Shown piece by piece: positions 52,821 to 62,000 of a DNA stretch of 64,000 bases (within the stretch, counting starts at the first letter, position 1; each line of letters begins with the position of its first letter). The notes under the pieces are model-generated. The model was not told the DNA's origin, did not search any database, and saw nothing but the letters and a program-made list of their open reading frames with translations. Position numbers and translations under genes: made by a program. The DNA is taken from positions 893,600 through 957,599 of the forward strand of contig LT160593.1 in the NCBI GenBank assembly GCA_900049755.1. Direction: 5' to 3'. This DNA comes from Corynebacterium provencense (GTDB lineage Bacteria; Actinomycetota; Actinomycetes; Mycobacteriales; Mycobacteriaceae).

Positions 52821-53846
52821 ATGTGTACGACGGACGACGACACCGCTCACCCGACATCACGCGAGGAACCCATGCCCCAGGACCCCAGAAAGCGTGGCCT
52901 CACGGCCGCGGAGCTTCAGGGTGCCCGCAACCGGCTCACCCTCTCCCCCGACCTGGTGCGCCGTATCGCCGCACTCGGCGGATACGACAGGTACGACGCC
53001 TTCACCGACCGGCTCACCGACGTCATCGATGTCACCGACCTCATCGAACTTCTGGTCACCCGCGGCCTCGCGGACATGGAACTCTGCCCGTCACCGCAAA
53101 GGAAGATGGAGGCGGACCGGGCACGGTGGATCCTCGACCGGATCGTCGCCGGACGCGCCCTCACCCGTCACCACGTCCACGATCAACTGCCCTCCGAGAC
53201 CGTTGTCCTGTTCCGCATGGGGCCTCCCCGGCTGTGGGGCTACCCGGTGCGGCAGCGCCTGCCCCGAAATGCCGACAAAGCACTGCCCTCACGCGTCGTC
53301 GACGACCCCACCGGCCCGTGGACGGATGCGAAGGAGGCCTGGTTGGGCTGGCACATCACCGATGCCTCTGACCTCGGCGAACTGGAGACGGTCGTCCCTG
53401 GTGTGCCGGCAGACGATGACCGTAACCAACGGCTGCGCCTGGGGATGTCCCTGTCCGACGGACCGGACCAGGTGTGGAGTTCGGCCCGCGGTCACTGGAG
53501 TATCAAGCCGGAGACCACCTACATCGTTCCTTCCCGCTACGGGTGGTGCCCCTACGTGTTCCGCATCCCTGACGGTGCCTGGCGGGGCGACGAGTTCGAG
53601 GGCCACCGCACCCGCTACATGGCCGAGCGTGGCTACTGGATCGATGTGCAGCACAAACGGCTGGTCGAGATGGGTGCACCGGACCCGGACAACGCCTGGC
53701 TACCCCGCATGACCGTCAGTGGGGACGCCCCCACTCCGACCGATCTCCGGGTTGCCGAGCTACTCACCGACCAGGTGCTCCAGCTGGGCGCGGCGGGCAA
53801 GAATCCGGTGATCCGGCTCCGGCAGAAGGGCCGTCGCCTGTTCTGA
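52821..53846 (+). CDS. Protein of unknown function
   Basis: 341 residues, soluble, rich in charged residues and Trp, with no signal peptide or membrane helix. It begins 7 nt after the binding-protein stop, so cotranscription is likely. ATG 52821 and ATG 52872 (peptide MPQDPRKRG, GAGGAA upstream) are both possible starts. Visible segments include LTLSPDLVRRIAALGGYDRY near the start, a basic PPRLWGYPVRQRLPRNADK, and RYGWCPYVFRIPDGAWRGDE. I do not recognise the family. Its 3' end overlaps the convergent frameshifted gene by 83 bp. Confidence 0.65.
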   Translation: MCTTDDDTAHPTSREEPMPQDPRKRGLTAAELQGARNRLTLSPDLVRRIAALGGYDRYDAFTDRLTDVIDVTDLIELLVTRGLADMELCPSPQRKMEADRARWILDRIVAGRALTRHHVHDQLPSETVVLFRMGPPRLWGYPVRQRLPRNADKALPSRVVDDPTGPWTDAKEAWLGWHITDASDLGELETVVPGVPADDDRNQRLRLGMSLSDGPDQVWSSARGHWSIKPETTYIVPSRYGWCPYVFRIPDGAWRGDEFEGHRTRYMAERGYWIDVQHKRLVEMGAPDPDNAWLPRMTVSGDAPTPTDLRVAELLTDQVLQLGAAGKNPVIRLRQKGRRLF

Positions 53847-54382
53847 GGCTGCGGCCGGTCCCCCAGTTCTGTGCCTGCTTTTTCAGTTCATCGTTCGCCG
53901 CGCTGACCGCAGCACCCAGGTCTGCCCGGTACACGGCCAAAATCTGCGGCTTCGCTTCCAGCGGCTCCAGTGTCGGGACCTCATCCATCGCCGGCGGATT
54001 GAGCTGTTCCTCGGCGATGATCCGGTCGATACGCTGACGGATCTGCGTGGTGGCCCGGCTCGCCCACTCTGTCTGCCAGCCCGGATCATTGATGTCTGCG
54101 CCGATCTGTTCGGCGAGAATCCGGTGCGCCTCTGCTGCCTCGGCGGAAATCCGCATGTCCCACTGGTGATCGGACCGCGCCCTCCTCGACCGCAGCATCA
54201 CGTGCAGCCACCTGGGCCCGCCATTCGCGCTCCGCCTGCTCCCGCGTGCGGAACTTCCACCGGTCATAGGCTTTCTTCGCCTCTGACGCGACAACCACCG
54301 CAAGCAGAATCCACCCCAGGTATCCTCCGGTCAGGTTCAGGAACAGGAACAGGACGAAGAAGATGAGGAGGGACAGCCCCAT
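53764..54382 (-). pseudogene. Small membrane/coiled-coil protein gene, apparently frameshifted
   Basis: Two reading frames look like one gene. From ATG 54382 the first frame gives an N-terminal helix (LLIFFVLFLFLNLTGGYLGW) and a charged helix (KKAYDRWKFRTREQAEREWR). After about AAVEEGA it degenerates to a nonsense-like Arg-rich sequence. The second frame takes over near 54150-54190 with HQWDMRISAEAAEAHRILAE and runs to 53764 as a helical protein. A single-base indel near 54170, where the strand reads GGAGGGCGCGGTCC, would join them. It could be a true pseudogene or an assembly or sequencing error, like the other defects here. The last 83 bp overlap the convergent gene. Function unknown. Confidence 0.55.
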
Positions 54383-54397
54383 CGAGAGGTATGTCCC

Positions 54398-54943
54398 CTA
54401 ACCTGAGTTCCTGGCCTGTGCCTTCACCTCGGGGCTGGCACCGACGGCCCGCGGCACAAGTTTGAAGATCCAGGACTGCGTGAAGTTCTTCCGACGTGGC
54501 AGTGACTCCGGAATCTTCACCGTCACCGAGGGGACATCCGGACCCGCAGGTCTGGCGAGGAACACTACGGTCACGAAGCAGTCGTCAGGCCAGGCGTCCC
54601 ACTTCCAGGACGACAGATTCTCCACATTCTTGCGTATCTGCTGGTTGACAAGTCCCTGCCATAGACCACTGACACCCCCATAGGCGTTGACGTACCTCCG
54701 CGCACGGGGCCGCCAGCCGTAGTAGTAGTCCCGGCCCGCCCCGTCCCTCCAGCGCGCACAGTGCGCGCCGGCGCTGCGCTTCGACGCGTCCGCGATCGTC
54801 CTCTGTGATGCCGCCTGGTTGCTCCGGATGTCATTCCCCCGAGCGACGGCGCGGTTGAGGTCACTGATCCGGTCAAGGGTCTGGACCCTGATGGCGTTCC
54901 CATCGTTCGCCAGGTCGTTACCCTTACTGAGCAGGCTCTTCAC
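54398..54943 (-). CDS. Hydrophilic protein of unknown function
   Basis: 181 residues read from GTG 54943. The N-terminal ~60 residues form a likely helix (LNRAVARGNDIRSNQAASQR). An aromatic-rich middle contains GRDYYYGWRPRARRYVNAYG. The C-terminal beta-like half has CFVTVVFLARPAGPDVPSVT. No signal peptide or membrane helix. It is 15 nt upstream of the membrane/coiled-coil gene and follows a 31-codon small gene; the three probably form one transcript. No clear Shine-Dalgarno sequence precedes the GTG, so it may be translationally coupled or start elsewhere. Family not recognised. Confidence 0.6.
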   Translation of the reverse strand: MKSLLSKGNDLANDGNAIRVQTLDRISDLNRAVARGNDIRSNQAASQRTIADASKRSAGAHCARWRDGAGRDYYYGWRPRARRYVNAYGGVSGLWQGLVNQQIRKNVENLSSWKWDAWPDDCFVTVVFLARPAGPDVPSVTVKIPESLPRRKNFTQSWIFKLVPRAVGASPEVKAQARNSG

Positions 54944-55000
54944 GACAGCGTGGTGCGCCCGGTCAGCGAGGAATCTCCTGGTCTGCTAGACATTATGCTC

Positions 55001-55096
55001 TTAGAGCCGGGCATTCTGATCCTGCAGCAGCCGGTTGCTCTCCTCCCGGTTGCGCAGCGTCTCCTTCTGGTAGTCGCTGTAGTATCCCGACACCAT
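55001..55096 (-). CDS. Small 31-residue protein
   Basis: Peptide begins MVSGYYSDYQKETLRNREES and ends DQNARL. It is strongly hydrophilic and likely a single amphipathic helix. The ATG has a good GAGGAG ribosome-binding site 7 nt upstream, and a -10-like TATACT lies about 90 bp further. It heads the cluster of unknown genes running to 53764. It may be a real small protein or the intact N-terminal piece of the next gene. Confidence 0.45.
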   Translation of the reverse strand: MVSGYYSDYQKETLRNREESNRLLQDQNARL

Positions 55097-55186
55097 TACC
55101 ACTCCTCGAGTCAGTGTCACCCACGGTCAATACCCGTTCCAGGAAAGGGAACGGGCGTCGGATCCATGTCTTCCATTCCGCAGTGT

Positions 55187-55192
55187 AGTATA
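55187..55192 (-). promoter_or_regulatory. Possible promoter of the small-gene cluster
   Basis: TATACT on the minus strand in an AT-rich patch (55180-55220), about 90 nt upstream of the 31-codon gene. No convincing -35. Confidence 0.3.
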
Positions 55193-55343
55193 AATGCCCT
55201 AAAATTGACATTTTGGCAGGGAAGCTTCCCTCACGGCGTCGGGGTCCACGGAGACGCGGTCCCGGCTGAAGGGCTCCACCGCGCCTGTTCTGAGTCTGCG
55301 GCCGAGAGCGCCAGCCGGTCCCCGGACGACGAATGCCCGTGTT

Positions 55344-55393
55344 CCGTGACCGGAGGACGGTGGAGCCCCCTCTCCACCGTCCTCCGGTCACGG
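55344..55393. repeat. Perfect 22-bp inverted repeat
   Basis: Arms 55344-55365 and 55372-55393 (starting CCGTGACCGGAGGACGG) are perfect complements around a 6-nt loop. No T-run on either side. It may be a second terminator or stabilising hairpin behind the acpS terminator. Confidence 0.8.
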
Positions 55394-55424
55394 GATGCGG
55401 ACAGGACCCGGCCTGGGACAAAAC

Positions 55425-55481
55425 GAGTTGACCCGGCCCGGTCGTCCCCGGGGAACGGGGACGACCGGGCCGGGTCAACTC
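55425..55481 (-). terminator. Large intrinsic terminator of fas-acpS (25-bp stem)
   Basis: Perfect 25-bp inverted repeat, arms 55425-55449 and 55457-55481, 7-nt loop. On the minus strand it is followed by GTTTTGTCC, a T-rich tail, so it should end the fas-acpS transcript about 47 nt after the acpS stop. Confidence 0.8.
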
Positions 55482-55527
55482 AGTGCAAGTGTCGACGGCG
55501 GACCACGGTGACGGACCGCCACGGCGG

Positions 55528-56079
55528 TTACGCCGGGTACCACTCCCCGACCACGAACGCCTGGGCGACAGGCCCGTCATGCGACAGGCTCAGCTGCCAC
55601 ACCGCGTGACCGGAACCGTCGGCACCACCGAACCGGGCGGTCAGCGCGCCGTTCACCCGGGCCTCCAGCACCGGCGCCAGCCGGATGTACGGCCGACCCC
55701 AGCGGTCCTTGACCACCTCGATCTGCGACCAGTCCATCTGTGCGCCCGGAATCTCGTCTCCGGCGTCGGCCAGCGTCCAGGCCTTGTAGAAGGCCTCCTT
55801 CGCCGCCCACCGGGCCGCGAGGTGCTGCGCGAGATTCCCGCTGGTCTTCGCCAGACGAGCGCACTCCCGACGCTCCGCCCCGGTGAAGGACCGGGCGAAC
55901 GTCGAGCCGGGCTGGTCGAGCTGCTCGGCGAACGAGGGGATGTCGACCACATCGACACCGATGCCCAGCACGAACGGCCTGGTCGGCGCCGGATCCACCG
56001 GCTCCTTCCTGCCGCGCGCGCTCACCTGCGCACTCTCCGGGGAGGATGCGGGGCGCACCCCGTTCACCGGGTCACTCAC
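55528..56079 (-). CDS. acpS: Holo-[acyl-carrier-protein] synthase for type I FAS
   Basis: 183-residue 4'-phosphopantetheinyl transferase of the AcpS type. It activates the ACP domain of the FAS encoded just upstream. The Mg-binding motif GIGVDVVDIPSF and the catalytic WAAKEAFYKAWT are present, and the C-terminal AVWQLSLSHDGPVAQAFVVG is typical. A ~35-residue N-terminal extension is longer than in AcpS from type II systems. GTG 56079 overlaps the fas stop codon (GTGA), so production is coupled to fas. A large terminator follows. Confidence 0.95.
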   Translation of the reverse strand: MSDPVNGVRPASSPESAQVSARGRKEPVDPAPTRPFVLGIGVDVVDIPSFAEQLDQPGSTFARSFTGAERRECARLAKTSGNLAQHLAARWAAKEAFYKAWTLADAGDEIPGAQMDWSQIEVVKDRWGRPYIRLAPVLEARVNGALTARFGGADGSGHAVWQLSLSHDGPVAQAFVVGEWYPA

Positions 56080-59000
56080 CGGAACAGTCCGTCCTCTCCG
56101 GCGCGGGCGGCCGGGTCGAGCAGCATGGCCGGCTCGACCTCGTCGATGTCGGCGTCCTCGGCGAAGCGACGGTGGTCGATCTCCTCGAAGAGTGCCTTGT
56201 GTCCGAGCATCCCGGCCTCACGGCGGCGGACACCGGCCCGCAGCCGTTCAGAGGCCCGCGCCACCCACTGTTCGGCGGCGTCGGCACCGAGCTGCTGTTC
56301 GACGGCGATCCGGAAGGCCTCCGGGTGCACCAGCGCAAGCAGGGCGGAGACGTGACCGAAGCCCAGCGAGGTGAGCAGTCCGGCCTTGACCGTCCGGGAC
56401 AGCTTCAGGGGTTCCCGCAGCCACACCAGGTCCGGGGAGGACGCCATCTCCGGGTCGACGCAGTCCAGCGAACGGTTCGCCGGGATGGTCGAGGTCCGGA
56501 ACATGTCGTTCAGTCCGGCCGTCTGGAAGACAGCTGCACCACCCTTGGCGTGTCCGGTGAGGGTCTTCTGCGACACCACGTAGAGGGGGTTGCCCTGCGT
56601 ACGGCCCAGCGCGCGGGCCAGCCGGGTGTGCAGCTTCGACTCGTTCGGGTCGTTGGCGTTGGTGGAGGTGTCGTGCTTGGAGACCACGGCGATGTCATCC
56701 GCCGTGACTCCCAGCGACGCCAGGTCACGTGCCAACCGGGAGTTCTTCCCTCCCCTGCCCGCGGCCAGGGCACCCTGCCCCGGAGCGGGGATCGAGGTGT
56801 GCGCACCGTCGGCGTAGGACGCCGCGAAGCCGACCACCGACTGGACCGGCAGACCCATCTCGACGGCGACGGAACCGCGTGCCAGCAGGATCGTTCCACC
56901 GCCCTGGGCCTCGACGAAGCCGCCGCGGCGGCGGTCGTTGGCCCGGGAGTAGAAGCGCTCGTTGATGCCCTTGGCCGCCATCTTGTCGGAGTCCGCGGTC
57001 GCGTTCATGTTGGCGAACCCGGTGACGGATTCGACGGAGATGTCGTCGGTCGCTCCTGCGACGACGAAGTCCGCCTTGCCGAGCATGATCTTGTCCACGC
57101 CCTCCTCCACGGATACCGCGGCGGTGGCGCAGGCCCCGACCGGGTGGATCATCGCACCATAGCCGCCGATGTAGGACTGCATGGTGTGCGCGGCGACCAC
57201 GTTGGGCAGGGTCTCCTGGAGGATGTCCGAGGGGATGTCCTCCTCAAGGAACCTGTCGACGAAGAGTTTCCGCATCGAGGTCATGCCGCCGAATCCGGTG
57301 CCCTGGGTCATGGCCACGTCCGAGGGGTGCACGGCCTGCAGGATCTCTGCTGGTGTGAAGCCTGCGGAGAGGTAGGCGTCCACCGCGGTGACCAGGTTCC
57401 ACACCGCGATCCGGTCCACGGATTCGATCATGGACGCCGGGATCCCCCAGCGTGCGGGATCGAAGTCGGTGGGGAACTGGCCTCCGACCTTGCGGGCCAG
57501 CGTGGCACGGCGCGGCACCCTGGCACGTGCACCCGGAAGGCGGGTGACGGACCATTCGCCGGTCTCCGGGTCATGGTTGGCCCGGGTGAACGCCGGGTCG
57601 TTGTCGACGAAGGACGCCGCGTCTTCGGCGGTGTCCACGGTGAAGGTCACCTCGTGGTCGAGGAAGATCTCCACGGCCTGGGGGGTGTGGAGGTCGTCGA
57701 CGGCGACGTCGTCGACGAAGGTGCGGACTCCTGCCCGCGCCACGACCTCGTCCCGGTAGCGGGTGTAGATCTCCTCCTCCGGGACGATGTTGCCCTCGAC
57801 GTCGTACCATCCGGCGACGGGAGTGTCGTTCCAGGTCAGAAGCCCGGTCATCCAGGCAAGTTCGAGGACGCCGGCGGCGGAGAGGTCCACCGAACCGTCG
57901 GCCCTGATACCCAGTTCGGCTTCGAAGCGGGTGCGTCCGGAACCCCAGGCGCTGACTTCGCCGAGACCGACGACGACCACCATGTCCTCGAGACTGCGGG
58001 TGACTTCGCCCCAGTTGTCGTCGGTGGCGGCATGGTCGGCTCCGACAGGCTGACGGACCCGGACCGGGGACGGCAGGGCGTCGACGGTGGCGCTGGCGGG
58101 GGTTTCGTCGCCGGTGTCCTGTGCGTCGCGGGCGGCGTCGGCGAGCGCCTTCTCCCGGAGTTCCACAAGGTTGATCTTCCCGAGGCCTCCGGTGAGGTCG
58201 GCGTCGACCGGGCCGTCGAGGGCGCGGGTGCGGACCTCGTCGGAGCACAGGGCGAGCAGTTCCCCGGCAATCTCCGCCGGCGTCCACACGTGGACACCTG
58301 CCTCGACCGCGGCGTCGACCAGCGGGTCGTTGCCGCCCATGAGTCCGGTACCCGAGACCCAGCCGATCCGGGGGTGGGCGATGGTGACACGCTGACCCCA
58401 GGGCTCGTTGAACCACTTGTTGCAGACGGCGTCGAAGGCGGCCTTCACCTCACCGTAGGCACCGTCGCCGCCGAAGGTTCCGCGGTTGGGCGAACCCGGC
58501 AGGATGACATGCAGGCGGTGCGCCAGGTCAGCGTCGTGTCCGATGCGGGACAGGGCGGTGAAGGACCGTTCGACACTCCACAGCAGCAGTCGGGCCTGGA
58601 TCTCGGCGTCGCTCCCGGCGTCCTCGACGGTCCCGGAGACGGTCGGGGCGGCGAAGGGGAGGAAGAGGTCGGGCACCAGGGCAGGTTTGACGAGTTTCTG
58701 GTCGGAGCCGACGGTCTCGGTCTGCTCGGAGCCGATCCACTCCACCAGGGCGTCAATGTCACGGTAGGAGGAGAGGTTCGCCGGGACCAGCCAGACGGCG
58801 GCGGACGCGGTGGCATGCTCACGGTAGAGCTTCTTGACGAACTCCAGCCGTGCCGAACTGATGCGGGAGGCGGTCATGACCACGGTCGCGCCCTCGCTGA
58901 GCAGGTCGCCGACCACTCCCCCGGCGATGGAGGCGGGGGTGACGCCGGTGACGACGGCGACCTTGCCCGCGAACCTGCCGGTGTCGGTGGAGCGTGCCTC

Positions 59001-62000
59001 CTCCGCGATCGCGCGGAAGCGGGCGGCGAGGTCGGTGTCCCCGTTCCTGTCTGCGGCGTCTGCCCGGTAGCCTGCGTGGACGGCCACGGTCTCACCGGTG
59101 CCGCGGAAGGTCACCGTGTCGGCGAGTTCCTCACCGTTGGCCAGTCTGGCGATGTCCTCGCGGGCGGTGGCCCAACGGTCATCGACGAGCACGGCCCGGC
59201 GGGCGTCGAAGACCGGGGCGACAGTGGACGGCCAGTTGGCACCGAGTTCGGCGGAGACCGCCTCCAGGACGGCGGCCGTCTCGTCTGCGTCAGGGTCGGA
59301 CAGTGGTGCGGAGGTGGGGACGTCGATGCCGAGGGCGTCGAGGATGTGTCGGGCGGTGGTGGCCAGGACGCCTTCCTCACCGGTGACCTCGGCGGCGAAG
59401 GCGTCGAGTGCGGCGGAGTCCACGGTCCCGCCTCCTGCGGAACCGCCGGCGGAGGGCTTGGCCACCGGGATACCGTGGGCCGTGCCGACCTGGGTCACGG
59501 CCTCGTCGATGATGGCGTTGACGTCGTTCATCGTGGTGGCGGAGGTGGGCAGGGTCGCGAGGTCCCCGCCACGGGAGGACGCCCCTTCCCTGGATCCGAG
59601 GAGGATCTGTGCGATGGTGTGGTCGACCCAGCCGGGGCCGAGCTCCCAGGTTCCGGTGAGGCGTTCCTCCACGGTGGAGACCTTGGCACCTGCGGCTCCG
59701 AAGAGCTTGCGCAGACGGTCCTTCACCGCTTCGCTGAGGACGGGGCCGAAGGCACTGTAGTTGTGTGCCGCGGCGTCCACGGTCGCGGAGAGGGTGTCCA
59801 CGTCAGCTTCGGCGGCACCTTCGACACTGGACAGACCCAGCTCAGCGGAGATGTCCATGAGCAGCTGGTTGAGCCTGCTGGACACACCGTTGGTCAGGGT
59901 TCCCGTGGTGTCTGCCCCGCCGATCTGGTCCGGGCGCAGCTTGTTCGCGTACGCCAGAAGAGTGCGGATCGCGTCGGAGGCCCGGTAGGGCAGGTCTGCG
60001 GGACGTTCGACCGCGCCTGCAGGGGCGGCCGGGGCCGTCGGCAGGTCGGCGGCCTGCGTGACCGGGGCGGGCAACGGTTCCGGTGCCGACTCCGAGGGAG
60101 CTGCCGGGGACGGTTCAGCCGCGGCGAGCACGGGGTCTCCGACGGGTTCCCGGCCGGCTGTCGGCTCCTCCGGGTATGCCGGCGCGTCGATGGTCTGCTG
60201 GTCAGTGTGGTAGACGAGCTTCTCGTCACGCTGGACGTTGCGCACGGCGACGTCTGCGGCGGAGAAGCGCGGCAGCTTCAGGGTCTTGGTGGCCAGGTTG
60301 GCCAGGGTCGGTGAAGCTCCGAGACCGATCTCGACGACTTCGTCGATGTCGAGGCGGTCGGGGGCGAAGAGGAGGTCCTGGGTCTCGATCCAGCGGACCG
60401 GGGACGCGAACTGCCAGCACAGCAGCTCGATGAACAGGGTGCGGGCGGTCTTCGCCCGGGCGGCGTCGTCGGCGACCGCGGCGTCCCAGTTGTCGAGCAG
60501 GTCACGGGCAGGTTCGGAGGGGACGACGTCGAGGATGGAGCGGACGAAGTCCTCGGTGAGTTCGAAAGGCCGGGCCACGAGGTTCGGGATGTAACGTCCC
60601 TCGAGGATCGGGTAGTTGATGAGTTCCGGCAGCAGGTCGTCGAGCTTCTCCCGGAAGTCGGGGACTCCCGGGTGCAGGACACGGGAGTGGAAGGGCACGT
60701 CGATGCCGGGGACCAGCATGAAGGAGCCACGACCACCGTGTTCTGCGGTACGTCGGGCGGCGTCGGCTTCGAGTGCCTTCAGTCCTGCGACGGTGCCGGC
60801 GACGGAGTACTGCTCGCCCGCGAGGTTGAAGTTCACGATCTCCAGGAACTCGCCGGAGGCCCGGGCGACAGACTCGACGTATTCGACGACGTGGTCGTCG
60901 TCGATGCCGAACTGGTTCGGCCGCAGGGCACCCATGCGGTAGTTGGAGCGCCCCGCGCTGTCGCGCGGGATGAGGTGGTGCATGGTGGAACCGCGGTGGA
61001 AGACGACCTCCAGGACAGTCTCCAGGTCGATGGTCCCGGCGTAGGCGGACAGGGCGGTGTACTCGCCGAGGGAGTGTCCGGCGTAGTAGGCGTCCGCCAC
61101 CAGGGCGCCGGCCTCCCTCAGCCGTGCCGTCTGTGCCAGGGCCAGGGTCGCCAGGGCGACCTGGGTGAACTGGGTGAGGTACAGGACACCGTCAGGATGG
61201 TGGTAGGTCACCCCGTTGGCGGTGAGGTCGGTCGGGTTGTCCCGTACGACGGTGAGGATGGAGAAACCGAGGGCTTCCCGGGTGTGCCGGTCGGCACGGT
61301 CCCAGACGTCGGCGGCCGCCTTCGAGGCGGCGCGTTCGTCAAGGCCCATTCCCTTGGCCTGGATGCCCTGGCCCGGGTAGACGTAGGCGGTGACGGGGGC
61401 GGCGGTGACAGCTGTGCCCTGGGACACGAGTTCGTCGCCGATCCGGCAGGTGACGTCGAGGAGGAGGCCGCCACCGGCGACCCTGCCGACACGTTCGACC
61501 TGGATGTCCACCGGGTCGCCCAGCTGGACGAGGCCGAACATGCGGTAGGTCCAGCCGAGGATCCGGTGTCCGGTTCCGGCGGCGGAGGCGGCGTGCTGGG
61601 CGGTGGCGGACAGCCACATGCCGTGGACGAGAGGGGCCTGCAGGCCTGCGACGCGGGCGGCGACATGGCTGGTGTGGATCGGGTTGAAGTCCCCGGAGAC
61701 CCAGGCGAACGGGGTCATCTCCTGCGGGGCGTTGACACGGGTACGCAGCAGGGTCGAGCGCGGGGTGTCGGTGATCTCCCGGTCGATTCCTCCGGCGGGA
61801 GCGGGGTCGGCCGGAGGTGTCGTGCCGAAGGCACGGCCCCGGATGGCGAACCGTTCCGTCTGCCGGCCGAGCAGTGTCCCGTCGGAGTCGCGCATGTCAT
61901 GGTGGACGGTGACGACCCGCCCTGAAGAGGACTCCTCGATTCCCGCGGCCCAGCTGGTCACGGTGACGGCCAGTCCGCGGCCTCCTGCTGCGACCGCGTC

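Noticed and set aside
56046..60314. Long plus-strand open frame (1422 codons) antisense to fas
   Set aside because: Shadow of fas: Gly/Val/Arg/Asp-rich with no recognisable domain, while the opposite strand encodes complete FAS domains.
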